Notes: generated by a model from the letters alone, not told the origin. Shown: positions 34,463 through 45,953, counted from the stretch's first letter. The stretch is 64,000 nucleotides of DNA from Gonioctena quinquepunctata (GCA_018342105.1 JAFIRS010000376.1:62001-126000); one strand, 5' to 3'. Program-made: numbers and translations.

Positions 34463-34961
34463 TAACGCAACCTTGAACTCAAACCTGAACCTAAACTTAA
34501 GATACCGTTTTGTAAAGGCATACGTGCACTCAGTTCTCTTGTATGGAGCAGAAGCATGGACATTAAGAGTGGACACCATGAACAGAATCGGGGCGTTTGA
34601 AATGTGGATCTTCCGCAAAATACTAAAAATATCATGGACTCAACATATACCTAACGATGAAGTGCTTAGACGTATGGAAAGGGAGAGAGAGTTAATTACA
34701 ACAATAAAGCGAAGAAAGACCGCTTATCTGGGCCACATATACCGTAATAACAAGTATAATTTGGTTAAATTATTAATAGAAGGAAAAATCGAAGGAAAAC
34801 GTGGTCCTGGACGCAGACAACATTCATGGTTAAGAAACATACGCGACTGGACCGGTATGAACACATCATCTTCAATTCGTACCACTCAGGACCGCAATAA
34901 GTATGCCGAAATTGTCGCCAACCTTCATTAAATGGAGATGGCACCTGCAGAAGAAGAAGAT
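34463..34961 (+). mobile_element. 5'-truncated RTE-like LINE with target-site duplication
   Basis: The insert is flanked by 'acaggagtaatg' (34451-34462) and 'acaggagtagtg' (34962-34973), an 11/12 match. It ends on its 3' side in 'gaagaagaaga'. It covers only the 3' end of a LINE, as expected from incomplete target-primed reverse transcription. Confidence 0.75.
34473..34931 (+). pseudogene. LINE (RTE-like) RT C-terminal region
   Basis: 152 codons, open throughout, give the well-known post-RT tail of this LINE group: YVHSVLLYGAEAWTL, FEMWIFRKILKISWTQH, EVLRRM, TIKRRKTAYLGHI, GKIEGKRGPGRRQHSWL and finally DRNKYAEIVANLH. The RT catalytic core lies upstream in full elements and is missing here. 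The frame begins at a non-ATG codon because of 5' truncation. The absence of stops suggests a fairly recent insertion. Confidence 0.85.
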
Positions 34962-34973
34962 ACAGGAGTAGTG

Positions 34974-35547
34974 CTACAGTCCTGTTGTTTTTTGTATTAA
35001 TAAAGGTCGCAGTATCTTTTTTTTAATGAATGATTTGACCAACTGCTGGTAACATACATCATCCATTCTTAAATAATTTTTTTAAATCTTCTGAACGAGA
35101 GTTTCTTAACTTCCGAATTTAATTCATATGTGAGAGCTCCCCTCTTTTCAAAAACCACTGCAATAGCACGTCAGGCTTCAAAGACTGGTATGATTTTCTT
35201 CTTTCGCAACTTTCCACGACTTCAGGAAGACTTTTTGTTGTCGAAAAGTGAAATTCATCTTCAAAAGCTGAAGTCTGTTTCTTTCATCAACTAGAAGTTG
35301 AATAAATCACACCATTACTGAGATGAGCGAGTGGTGGGAATTGACCACAGAAGTTTTGATACAACAGAACATAATACTCATTCTGAATCTTAATCACCTC
35401 ACTGTTAATCCACATAAGCCCTTCATTTATCACAACGGTTAATATTAGCACCTTCTCCGACAAATCATTGAGGGCTCAGTGGCCCCTTTTCCCATACATA
35501 TTTTCTCAAGAGAATATCGTGAGGGCTATGTGGTGAGAAGTGAACTC
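34974..35547. other. no supported gene
   Basis: AT-rich noncoding sequence; nothing recognised. Confidence 0.6.
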
Positions 35548-36299
35548 TAAAGGCGCGTACACATCTGAACATTCGGGTCGAATGAGCAGGGCGAGCGCGA
35601 ATGAACATACGGATGCGGCGCCGCGAACACATCTGAACGGTACACACGAGCGAGACACTTAAGCTTCCATTAGGATCGCTCCATGAATGCGTATTTTCAA
35701 TCAAAAAGAAAGTGAGCTGGTCTGAGCTTTCCGCGATCACTTTGATGTAGAGCTCGTCCACTATTGAAACGACCGTTTGGTAGGTAGAGAGGGGGAAAAC
35801 ACGAGTGGACACGATTTACTGTGACAGCTTATGCTACGGCGAATCTTCACCAGTGTCTTGGCATGCAGCGTTTGAAATGTTAGGTCTGTTTGATTAATAA
35901 ATAGGTAGTGCACTTATTATCTTGAATTCATGAAGTTTGACAAAAAATTCATAATATCCGACCCCGAAAACCTCCACTTACCAATTTTGAATCGAATCGG
36001 ACCATAATCACAAAACTAGTCCGCCAAAAACTACGTCTCGTGTATCGCATATACCAAATAATGTAGCACGCCTATGAAATTTCTATTAATAGCCACAGTT
36101 CGGGCATCTCCGAGAAGAATTGGTTATTAGGTAGGGGAAGGTCAAAGTGGTCGTTTCAATATTGGACGAGCTCTACCGACAAAATTTCGATCGGGCTGAG
36201 CCTATTCGGCGCACGTTGCTCGGTCGGCCACATCTGACTAGTCATTCCCGCTTGCCTTGCTCCTTTTGCCCGAAAGCTCAGATATATACGCGCCTTTAC
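35548..36299. mobile_element. foldback element, 752 bp
   Basis: Left arm 35548-35780 and right arm about 36135-36299 are imperfect reverse complements. They share 'taaaggcgcgta' at the tips and 'gagctcgtcca.tattgaaa' at the inner ends. The centre contains 35938-36040, a piece of the 6222-7621 element ('ataatatccgaccccgaaaa'). No transposase. Frames on both strands are by-products. Confidence 0.7.
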
Positions 36300-38165
36300 G
36301 AATTGGATTTTTTCTTTCTTGGAAATAGCTCAAATACATTCACTAATACAACCCTTAGGAAAACGCGTTGATACTTCTCATAGTCATTGTTTTTTCATAA
36401 CAAGGACATTTATCCAATTTGATTATTTTGCATTGCCTTTCCACCTCTAGAAAGTGTTTCGTAAGGTTATGATGTATCAGAACGATATGAATATTCCTAT
36501 TGAAAAAAGCAATTCAGTAATAAGTATGAATATGTTTCTCCAGAGAAATTAACAGAATATAGTAAAGTTATTCTAATCCCAATTGGAACGGCAATAGAAA
36601 TAAGAGCACTACGAGGAGTGTTCATATGCACTGCCCGGCAAATGGGAAATTTATATACCACCAGTGTTTTTATTTTCGAAGCGTTCATGGTACAATTATA
36701 AAAAAGTTCTGTCGTGTGGCCCTAGTTGCCCAGATTGTTAGTAAAGGCGCTATCAAATATGCTTGAGGAATAAATGCTTGGCTAGCTGGATTGGACACCT
36801 GTTATCTGAAGCCGCATTATTTGCCCAGTTCACAATATTCCTCAATCAGTGCCGTGTATTGGTGAGGTTAGGAATTATCCATTGAAAATAATTTCATCAA
36901 TATGGCTTTCTAGAGACCTTCCGAAACAAATAATAAAATTCAGTTGAGGTAACATATGTCTACTTGATAACATGTGTCAATTGCTATGATTGTGAGAATA
37001 AAAGTAACTGAAAAAATACCACTGAACATTTTATACCGACGCCTATGTCAAGGCGGCAACTGGAAAGAGAATTCCTTCCCGAAACTTTTTATGTCGGTCC
37101 AATTGGGATTAGAAATACTACACCTACGGATGTTCACGATTCAGCTGGTATACCACTTCGATATTGATAGATTCACAGTAACCCCCGGCTAGTAGGTAAA
37201 CATGTAGACGGAAACAAACTATAAAATGCTCATTAACTTCAGTAATTTCTGCCGATAAAATGGAGTAGGTAGTCCCTTTTAGACCCTTTAAGTCTCGGTT
37301 TTTATTACCAGAAAAGAAAATCAAAGGATTTGTCGAAAGAGATTTAAAACCTCAGACTCTGAATGAATGTTATTTTTCTCCTCGATATCGAATCCCCATA
37401 ACATAACGACGCCGACTAACAGATGTTGCCATTATTTTTGGACATAATATCTATCTTTCGCCGGGGTATTGTTCAAGTCGCGGTATTTCTCCCACCTATT
37501 CCAATACATACTGTTACGCCGTCTGAACCATTCAACGTTTGCAGGCAGTATTCGTGCAATGAGTCAGTTACGCGAAACCGAGTTGATTAAGTCTGAATCA
37601 GTTATGAGGCTGATGGAGAGAACAGCGAACAATATTATTGAGTTCTCAATGTCACCAATAGAACTTCGGCGTAGAAATGGAAATACAATATTTGCTCTGA
37701 CATTCGTCGGTAATCCGGTCGACTACGATAATAAAACCAAAACACGGATCGACTCGGCCTTCCTTATTGCAAGCCATGAATATAATCAATAACAATGGGA
37801 ACATTGGGCAAGATCAAGTTGAAATTTTGAATTGGTGTGGCCGATACTTGATGAAAATCCATATTGATGCAAACAAAAGATACTCACTTCACTAAATGAT
37901 CTGTTTGATTTTAAGTTCGTAGAAAAAATAGCGTGAACTATTCTGCATAGATGTGAGGTTGGTGGACTCCATACTTAATCACATAATATGTCACTTTTCC
38001 CGATAAGAAAATATCCAGTAATTGAAATGTAGGTCTTTATACTGATATTTAGTATCCTCGTAGCAGTAAAAAAAATTGATCCTTATTGCATATGTAATTT
38101 TTTCTGTAGGGCTTCTCTTATAGTGGCAATTCCTCCTGAGGATTGTTGCAGGTTGAATACCTAAC
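36300..38165. other. no supported gene
   Basis: A 107-codon plus frame at 37469-37792 is moderately hydrophilic but matches nothing I know. Its start region shares 'cgccgtctgaaccat' with about 30920, so it overlaps a dispersed repeat. Otherwise AT-rich noncoding. Confidence 0.4.
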
Positions 38166-38724
38166 GGGGCCTACAGGCGTACCAATTCATCGGGCCCCAT
38201 ATCGGGGAGCCGACGTCGGGACTCCAAATCGTGACGAATGTAGGCTCGTCGTCGTCGGCAGACTAAATAATTGCGTTCCCGATATCGGGCTGTCGGGTGG
38301 CCCGGACCTCCCGACTAAGTAGATCGGTCCGATCCTCCACCTTTTCTCCTTTTTGGTTGGAACGTGTGTAGCACTATCGCATCTGTCGGAACACGATTTC
38401 CTTTCCCTTTTCATTTCACTCAACTTATTTGTTCTCGTTTTTCATGCAACTGTTTTTGTCATTCAACTAACGACAGGAAATTAATGACATTCAAGAAACG
38501 TGTTCAAGCTCAATAGCAATGATTGCATCAATCGAATATTGGAAACAACATGAGTGCCAGTTCTCTTCAGAGCAGGAGCCATCCTTGCCGATGCACGTAT
38601 AACTAGTAACTGATAGCACTTGATCGGAAAGAATAAAATCAGAACGTGTGATCCGTCGTTCCAATTCGTCCCGACGTCGGCCCCCCCATATCGGGTCCGA
38701 TGAATTGGTACGTCTTTAGGCTCC
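38166..38724. mobile_element. MITE, about 560 bp, GC-rich ends
   Basis: Terminal inverted repeats of about 70 bp: 'cgtaccaattcatcggg' followed by 'gccgacgtcggga' on the left pairs with 'tcccgacgtcggc' and 'ccgatgaattggtacg' on the right. The tips are 'gggcctacagg' and 'ctttaggctcc'. Internal frames on the minus strand have no known domains. I could not fix a target-site duplication. Confidence 0.75.
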
Positions 38725-38924
38725 TTTATCATATACTGTTTTATAATATTTTACTTTGCCTTTTTATTCAATGAATCTGAACATAATTGAATTTTTCACT
38801 AATAACATTAATATTCGACTTCCTTGATTCGACTCCAGCATGATTCGACGGCACATTAATCGTTAATTCGACACATACAATATCTTTGATACGACCATGT
38901 CGTGAGCCAAATACGTATATGAAT
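38725..38924. other. no supported gene
   Basis: Could be spacer downstream of the 28S fragment; nothing recognised. Confidence 0.4.
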
Positions 38925-39424
38925 CCCCAAGCTATGGGCTAAGTCTCAATAGATCGCAGCGTGGAAACTGCTCTACCAGGTACAACATCCTGCCAGGTAC
39001 GTAAGTCGTCTACAGACAATTCCGAGTTCCAACAACGAAATGTTTTTTCTACCCATGATCGGCCGTAAAGAAATCTGGTCGAACATGACAAGGATCGATC
39101 CCGCCGCCGACCGTTGATTTCAACGGCAAATAGGGCTAGTGCGACAAACGTAGCGAGCTACGATTGCCTAGTAAAGTCATCTTGTTTTGAGCCTTTCGGC
39201 TCTTGGAACTCCAAGAGATATCGTTGCCACCTTTGACTAGAAAGGATACGGCCTTAGAGGCGTTCAGGCATAATCCCACGGATGGTAGCTTCGCACCACC
39301 ACCCGCTTGAGCAAGTGCGTGAACCATATGTCCGAACCTGCGGTTTCTCTCGTACTGAGCAGGATTACTATCGCAACGACGAGTCATCAGTAGGGTAAAA
39401 CTAACCTTTCTCACGATTTCATTT
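38925..39424 (-). pseudogene. 28S rRNA 3'-terminal fragment
   Basis: Minus strand. It starts within 'gtgagaaaggttagttttac' at about 39424 and continues through the sarcin-ricin loop region 'agtacgagagaaaccgcagg' near 39350, 'gggattatgcctgaacgcct' near 39275, and the arthropod-type 3' tail with 'gtagacgacttacgtacc' near 39010. It is roughly the last 500 bases of 28S. The loop reads GAGAAAC where functional 28S has GAGGAAC. The 5' part of 28S and the rest of the rDNA unit are absent, so it is a displaced fragment, not a working gene. Confidence 0.85.
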
Positions 39425-40937
39425 GACAGTTTTTCGTGTCTAACACAAAATCAGAAGTCTTCAATCAGCAAACAATACGCCATAACCTCCAGCTGTCACG
39501 TGTATAGTTCAACCATTTTCAATTGCAGAAGCTGTTTCTGTAGGGAGCAAATCAAAAACTCACTCCGCTAACACGAGCGTACATGCGAAGAAACGGAACG
39601 AAAAATAATGTGAACTACTGTAAACATTCTCCGTCGGCGAACGGTAGATCAAAAGAGCCGTTAGTCAACGTGGGTTTGAGTGACCGCAAGCCAATGATAA
39701 TGCTTGTAGGTGTGTCTATACGTTGAGACTAATAAATCACCAGTTCCAGGAGGTCTGAGTAAATGAAAGCCAGTGGCGTCTCTGGTCTGGGATCAAAATA
39801 GGTCTTAAAATATTTTATAGTTGTGTGGGGTTTTGATGGAAGATATGGCTCTTTTTCGACCATGGGAAAATAAAATTATGATGATCCGATTGCCTATTAA
39901 TACATACTCCCTCGTTTATGGGATATTTTTGTATTTTAACGTATTTTTAAAATAATTAAATATCTAAATAAAATTAGTTATCTCTGCCTCTGCTGCTCAG
40001 AGGATTCCGCCTCACGACTGATAAAACTTGTTTTCGATGCTTCTGCAATTGTAAATAGTTTGACAATATCCATCGTTACTCGCTTCGGTAAATTCAAAAA
40101 TAAACAAGTTATTCTGAATTTAACCCGCTCAAAAGGGCCAGAAAATAGAAAAACATCACGTACCCATCAGTGTTGCCACTTTATGGATAAAAATACCAAT
40201 TGCTTATAATTCGGAGATTTGAGCAAGCTAATGTGTTACCGTTGAAGACACACGTATACTGAGACACTAGTGTTATTATGCAACACTTCAGTCATTTTAC
40301 TATTGTCTCCGTGGAGTTCAGATGATAGAACATGCTTATCGCTAACTGGTTTCTTATTGGTTTTCAAATAAGAACTTCGACGTTGAACGTACGTTTTCGA
40401 ATTTCAATAATTGTTTGATATCTATCTGCCGATTCTAGAGATGCTGTTTATTATTTTCGGAGAATTATTTCAGCTGTTGATATGTATAACGCATCTCCAT
40501 GATATTAAAAAAAATAAAAATGAGTTTCTTTTTCAAAGATTCACATTGCTCTTTGTCCGATCATGGCTTCAAGTAGAAAATGCTTTTGTATATTTGAAGG
40601 TTAAAAATGTAAATATTGATACTATCGAACGTAATTGAAGATGGGTAATAAAGTACCAGATATTCCTGCGATATATAATCCAATTGGAAATTTACATGAA
40701 TGATCCTTTTCAGAACTCATTTTGAATTACGGATAACAACATAATAGCAAAACCCAAGTTTGTACGTTAGCACACCGCATTTCCAAGAAACTCGGTATTT
40801 GATGAAATAATCCATAAAGAGTTTGTGAAACGATACATGGAAATAATTCTTGGTCCTGATTTTCTTATTGAAGTTTCCAAAACTTTGCCTAATCAATCGA
40901 AGGAAGGGTATTTTCAGTTGTAATACCACAAGAGATT
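39425..40937. other. no supported gene
   Basis: Noncoding; short frames only (for example 40411-40638 plus, 40717-40929 minus) with no recognised domain. Confidence 0.5.
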
Positions 40938-41075
40938 AAAGTGAAAATAATTCGACAGATTTTCGAAAACTTGTTGCCAGGCAATAGACACGAGAGCCCA
41001 ACGGGCTCGAGTGGCTATTGCCAAATGGCAACAAGTTTGAGAAATGAATCTGGAGAATTATTTCCTACTTTATCG
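40938..41075. repeat. long imperfect hairpin
   Basis: 'cttgttgcca' plus 'ggcaatag' at 40970-40988 pairs with 'ctattgcc' plus 'tggcaacaag' at 41013-41037 around a 'gagcccaacgggctc' centre. The outer arms ('aataattc.acagattt') also pair imperfectly. It may be a small foldback MITE. Confidence 0.65.
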
Positions 41076-41374
41076 AACTCTCGTGTGGTATTCTATGGAT
41101 AATTTTTTGTTACGAATATAAACGCATTTCCTCGTACAATGATACAAGGTACTAAACCGGTTTTGATTCATTTCTCACTTTCCATGCGAATTGGTGACAG
41201 ACGTCAAATAAAAAATATCTTGTCAGGCAATAAAACCAAAATACCTCAAATTATTCCCGCGGAAATTTTCTAGGTAGATTATACTCACTATAATAATGTT
41301 TGGATTGGCCAAAACGTACAAGAATGATTTGAATTGAAGGTTTCCATTGGTTTCTAGAAATGTCGGAAAATAAT

Positions 41375-41700
41375 CATGAATTTGTTTGAAAATATGAACG
41401 GGATGTTCATAAAATCAGATGTGGAATCATCTGCGACTGAAAGATAAACTTTAGTCTCTATCTTCCATCGTTCAAGGTAACCTCTTGTGCGGTATTCATG
41501 TTGAAAAGGAAAACATTCTCAATTGTATATTGAATAAAAATATTATTTTTCTGTGAATTGAAAAATCCACGATAAAAATGAAGTTATTTTTTGTGAATGT
41601 CTAACAGAAAACAACTACTTCATTTTTGTCGTGGATTTTTCAATTCACTGAAAAATCTTTCTATTCAATATCCAATTGAGAATGTTTCCCTTTTCAATAA
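41375..41700. repeat. foldback MITE family F1, copy 3 with flanking module
   Basis: 41498-41695 is the clearest hairpin of the family: 'aaacattctcaattg' at the left, 'ccacgataaaaatgaagt' inward, then 'cttcatttttgtcgtgg' and 'caattgagaatgtttccc' at the right. The preceding block, 41385-41430 ('tttgaaaatatgaacggg'), is shared with 58140-58180 in inverse order. Nothing else is seen from 41076 to 41374. Confidence 0.7.
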
Positions 41701-42029
41701 TCATAAAAATATCAATTTCTTCTTCAGTGGAACTCTTTCGACCTTCCGTCATTTTAATTTCCTTGTTTATTGTGAACATGTCATATAAAATGATAATCAA
41801 CAATGAAACTTAATGATGCAACTTTTTCGTTTGAGATCGTTGAGTCGAATTATGTGTACCGTTACCAATCAGCGGCTGACTATATCAAAATTATAGAAGT
41901 GATTAGACCAACAGTTCCATTTAATTTTTATTTTACAATGATCTTGTGCAGATATTACATTTTATCTTTGAAAATAGGGTATAGCGTAATGAACCGCTAA
42001 TATTGGGGTTCAATCAATGTGAAAAACAT

Positions 42030-42125
42030 TCTCTGTTTTAAAAGGGAAACATTCTCAATTGAATATTCATAGAAAGATTTTTCTGTGAATAGAAAAATCG
42101 ACGATTAAAATGAAGTTATTTTTTG
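42030..42125. repeat. foldback MITE family F1, left half only
   Basis: 'aaagggaaacattctcaatt' followed by 'gaaagatttttctgtgaat' and 'aaaatgaagttattttttgt', without a right arm. The frame that begins here (to 42442) has one hydrophobic stretch (about residues 59-71) but no recognised product. Confidence 0.6.
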
Positions 42126-42479
42126 TGATCAATTTGTCACCGTCACAGACTAAACGAAATTGTCTGCGGCTTATTTTCGGAATATTTCATAGAGTATTGA
42201 AGGAATTTGAAACACATATTGAATGTCATTTGAAACAAACATGTACGTATGTGCTCCTCAATAAGAATGAATCATTTTGGGTCCTTGTGGGGGGCATTGC
42301 GATTGCAGTTATCATTGTTCAATATTCAGACCGCCTTGTACTTCGTTATTTGAGTAAACACACTAGCACTGCTATTACTGAGAACAAAACACTTATTCAC
42401 AGTTTACAAAACCTTGACTCGTCTCAGTTTATAAGCCATTGAAAACATCCGTTGAAAAGATAATATTGTTCTAGCTACA

Positions 42480-42700
42480 GAGGCGTAGCGGGTGTACTTC
42501 AATATGAATTAATCAAACGAATATTATATAATTAATGCGAAAAGTAACCCTGTCTGTTCGTTACCTTTTCACGACCAAACAACTGAACCGATCGTAATGG
42601 AATTTGGCAAAGATATAGCCTGGTACCTGGAGGACATGGGCTGAGGAAAGAGAACGGAGAAAGGTTCTGGATAAACCGTTTGACATACTATGGGAAAAAT
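42480..42700 (+). repeat. dispersed insect repeat
   Basis: Blocks 'ccctgtctgttcgttacctt', 'ctgaaccgatcgtaatggaa' and 'gatatagcctggtacctgga' follow the order of a widespread insect interspersed repeat. Noncoding. Confidence 0.45.
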
Positions 42701-42944
42701 ATGTGTCGCGGATATATCGGCCTCAAATAGTTCTGCAAAAAAGTCTGCGATGCTATATATCCAACTTTCATATTTCAGCTGAAATAACTGCTTTTTTAAA
42801 AAAAAAATTAATGTTTTTTTGTTTTTCCCATATGCGTTCCAATAACATTCATCCGATTGCGATGAAAGTTTGGTCAGTTAGTTTTTTGAGTTAGTATAAC
42901 CAATTTACGGAAAATGGCGTGTGGGTCGTTCATGCAAATGATTG

Positions 42945-43180
42945 TATTTTATATAGTTTAGCGTGTTTTTGGTGTATGAATGCGCACGCTTGACAGCATT
43001 GAATTGAATCAAATACAAATTAGTACAACCGGTTCTAAATAGGTGGCGCGCGAGTCATAGTTTAGCGGAAGTTCGTGTGTTTGCGGTGTATGGTTGCGCA
43101 TGCTAGACAGAATTGAATTGAATCAAATACAAATTAGTACAACCATTTTACAATAGGTGGCGTGCGAGTCGTTTAAACAA
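42945..43180 (+). repeat. tandem duplication, about 115-bp unit
   Basis: 'gacag.attgaattgaatca', then 'aaatacaaattagtacaacc' and 'taggtggcg.gcgagtc' occur twice. The units have diverged by about a tenth. Confidence 0.8.
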
Positions 43181-43261
43181 ATGAGTGTATTTCCTATTGG
43201 GAATTCAAAATAAGGGATACTCCCTCTGGTGTCAATTTTGGAAACTATACATACTTACATT

Positions 43262-44300
43262 GATACATTGTTTTCTTTTCCGAACATTAATGTTTATAAT
43301 ATGATTTTAGCCATTGTATACCTAAAACTCATCGAATCCCTTGTGATTGTTGACATTTAATGGAATTATTGTTTACCTGTTGACTATTGTTTGTCCTCGA
43401 GTGAAAAAAGGAGTGATTCAAGTTCAAATCATTATTGTTGTGTAAGTACCTCAATGTGACTCCTGGGCAAAACGATCCTGTTGTACTGGAATAAGTTTTC
43501 ATCATTTTCCATTTCCATGAGAAAATGAACGTAACGTTCTGGTGCATACCAATCTAGGATTGAGCGAGTTTATAGACAGGCGATGGGCTCTTGAAGAAGA
43601 ATCCAGTCCCTCCCCAAAATCCTCCTGTATCGTCTGTGGCCAGAAAAAGAGAACCTTCAAAGAGAGTTCTGAGGAAAGAAAAGAGAGTTAAGAAGAGAAA
43701 ACAGAGATATTATTCAACATACCGAAAAGTATTCATACAGTATGGAAAAAACTGACTATACATGTATATCTAGGTGATAAGGATACATTGTTTACTTTTC
43801 GAAACATTAATGTTTATATGATATTAGCCATAATACACTTAAATTTTGTCGAATCCCTTGTGATTGTTGACATTCAATGAAATTCTGGTTTACCTGGTGA
43901 ATATTCTGTTGACTATTGTACGTCCTCGAGTGAAAAAATGAATGATTCTAGTTCAAATCATTATTGTTGTATATCTCAATGTGACTCTTGGACAAAACGA
44001 TCCTGTTGTACTGGAATGAGTTTTTATCATTTTTCGTGAGAAAATGAATGTAACCTACTGGTGCAGACTAATCTAGGATTGAGTGAGTCTATAGACAGAC
44101 GACGGGCTCTTGGAATCTTGAAAAAGAATACAGTGCTTTCCCAAAATGTTCCTGTATCGTGTGTGGCCAAGAAAAAAGTGAAAAAGAGAAACTTTGAAGA
44201 GAGTTGAGAAAAAAAAGAGATATTATTCAACATACCGAAGATTATTCATACAGTATGAAAAAAAGTGACTATTTATGTGTATCTAGGTGATGAGGACACA
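43262..44300 (+). repeat. diverged tandem duplication, about 520-bp unit
   Basis: Unit 1 (43262-43787) and unit 2 (43788-44300) share an ordered series of blocks: 'gaacattaatgtttata', 'cgaatcccttgtgattgttg', 'gttcaaatcattattgttgt', 'aaaacgatcctgttgtactg', 'ttattcaacataccg'. Both contain small indels. No conserved frame, so it is not an exon duplication. Confidence 0.85.
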
Positions 44301-44709
44301 TTCTCATACCATCTTGTTTGTTTTGAATGAAATAAAATGAAAACTGTTTTTGTTAGTTTTATTTTCAATTCGAACATTCACAAATAATAATGTGTAACAT
44401 TTCTTCAAAATAATTCCCGATGACTTCACTAAGCTGTCCAGATTTTTTTTGCAAGCAATTCAGAGCATACTTCGTCTCCTTCAACGAGAGTTTTTGCAAA
44501 TGATATTGTCTTAAGATTTGAATACACCACTTCACCAGAGTCTTGAAATGAATAATACTACACAAAGAAACTGGAAAATTATACCAAATGGAAATATTTT
44601 CAGAAAAACTCCGTACACAAGTGTATAACCTCTGAGAAAATAGACAAACAATGTCTGGTTTGAATTTTTGCCACTCTGTCGCTGGCATCTAATTTTGAAT
44701 TCCCAATAG
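44301..44709. other. no supported gene
   Basis: A minus frame at 44365-44688 (107 codons, Cys/Leu-rich) has no recognised domain and overlaps another frame on the same strand. I take it as unassigned. Confidence 0.35.
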
Positions 44710-45075
44710 TTCAGCGACAGTTCGTGTGTTTTCGGTGTCTGATTGCGCCGACATAACAAGTGGTGTTTTTTCTGAAATTTCAATTGCTGGTCGACATTTT
44801 TTCAAGTGAATTTTTAATAGTCGTCACAAATTATTACTTTTTCTGTGAAATTAGTTATGACACCCAAACGACAAGCGATTGCTTGATCTATACCTCAGGC
44901 ACGAAAAAAGGCATAACGATTTCCAGAGCAACCGGAAGCAAGACTAGAAACTGTTCGTGTATGCACTGCTCGATCGAGTCGAATACGGCACGCTGCTGAT
45001 TTGTATCTTGGAACATTCCCTTACGCATCAAATTGAAGACCACGTGAACGAAGTCGCGGGCAACAGCTAGTCAGT
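44710..45075 (+). pseudogene. fragment of an insect Helitron-type repeat (tentative)
   Basis: Around 44900-45000 a plus frame reads RFPEQPEARLETVR...ARSSRIRHAADL, recalling the RA-ETPE-ARL repeats in proteins carried by insect Helitrons. The segment ends in 'gtcgcgggcaacagctagt', with the CTAG-type end common in such repeats. It is short, with stops, and the assignment is by resemblance only. Confidence 0.3.
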
Positions 45076-45190
45076 TTCTATAAATGCTTGCTAACAAGGT
45101 GTTCCAGATATATTTTAAAATAAATCAGATGTTGAGCTCGTCCGAAGCAACAGCTTTTGTGCGAACGGGTTTTTGAAGTAAAACTTCTTT

Positions 45191-45362
45191 ACGCACGCTT
45201 GACTTGGGGAGTAAGCTGGTGAATGCGTGACGAGAGCGTTACGAAAAGTGTGATCGTGTGAGGCGAACGGTCCCGACGCACGCTTGACTTGGGGAGTAAG
45301 CTGGTGAATGCGTGACGAGAGCGTTACGAAAAGTGTGATCGGGCGAGGCGAACGGTCTCGAC
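45191..45362 (+). repeat. tandem duplication, 85-bp unit
   Basis: 'acgcacgcttgacttgggga' at 45191 recurs at 45276. The two units are almost identical through 'ggcgaacggtc'. The minus-strand frame over it (THSPAYSPSQ-type repeats) is an artefact. Confidence 0.9.
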
Positions 45363-45509
45363 AAAGGTGAGTGAGTGTGTATCTCATACTACTTGCTGGC
45401 GTCGTAGTGTCATATGCAGCGTTCCTTTTCCTTGTCTATTTCCTCCCTCTACTAATACGCGGCATTCTACTGTCGACATTGGGGTGCGTTTGATTCTCTG
45501 ACCTTTTCT

Positions 45510-45535
45510 TGTCTCTCTCTCTCTCTCTCTTTCTC
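45510..45535 (+). repeat. (CT)n tract
   Basis: CT-rich run followed by 'cggtatataggcctcgcg', which holds a TATA-like element. The arrangement (tandem repeat, CT tract, then exon-like block) parallels that at 20376-20912. Confidence 0.6.
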
Positions 45536-45653
45536 CTTGTTACTCTTCGGTATATAGGCCTCGCGTTTCTACAATTTACTTCAGCAAATTTTCAAAATAG
45601 GATAACATAAAATTCAACTAACACGTAAATAATAAAATACTTATTAATTGTAG

Positions 45654-45776
45654 AGGTTCACGATTACAAATAATTGGTGACATCGTGATTGAACATGACA
45701 ATAATCAATTGGAAGTTGATGATGAAAATCCCACTATAGATCATTTACAAAAACCGAGACAAATTATTGGAGTTGG
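45654..45776 (+). CDS. possible internal exon (41 codons), unassigned
   Basis: It lies between an acceptor 'taattgtag' ending at 45653 and a donor GTAAAT at 45777. It is phase 2 at both ends, 123 nt. Read in that phase it is open and acidic: GSRLQIIGDIVIEH, then NNQLEVDDENPTID and KPRQIIGVG. Both this and the 20860 block end in GGAGTT(A/G)G before the donor. Splicing from 20912 would keep the frame. The product is unknown; a 25-kb intron across other repeats is possible in insects but unproven. It could equally belong to an unrecognised mobile element. Confidence 0.3.
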
Positions 45777-45880
45777 GTAAATTAATTTTTATTTTATTTT
45801 TATAATCATTCATGACTCTAATAATAATTTACTAAATTTACCAAACTAAAATGATGAAATTATAGGTTATTAGAAAAATA

Positions 45881-45909
45881 ATATATATATAGCATGTATA
45901 TATTATACA

Positions 45910-45953
<44 letters not shown>

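Noticed and set aside
38187..38732. Minus-strand frames in the GC-rich MITE
   Set aside because: Frames within inverted repeats; no conserved domain.
39136..39414. 92-codon minus frame
   Set aside because: It lies entirely in 28S rRNA sequence.
38925..39424. 28S fragment as evidence for an R1/R2 element at its natural target
   Set aside because: The R1 and R2 target sites lie upstream in 28S and are not in this fragment; no LINE abuts it.
45115..45387. 90-codon minus frame
   Set aside because: Product of the 85-bp tandem duplication.
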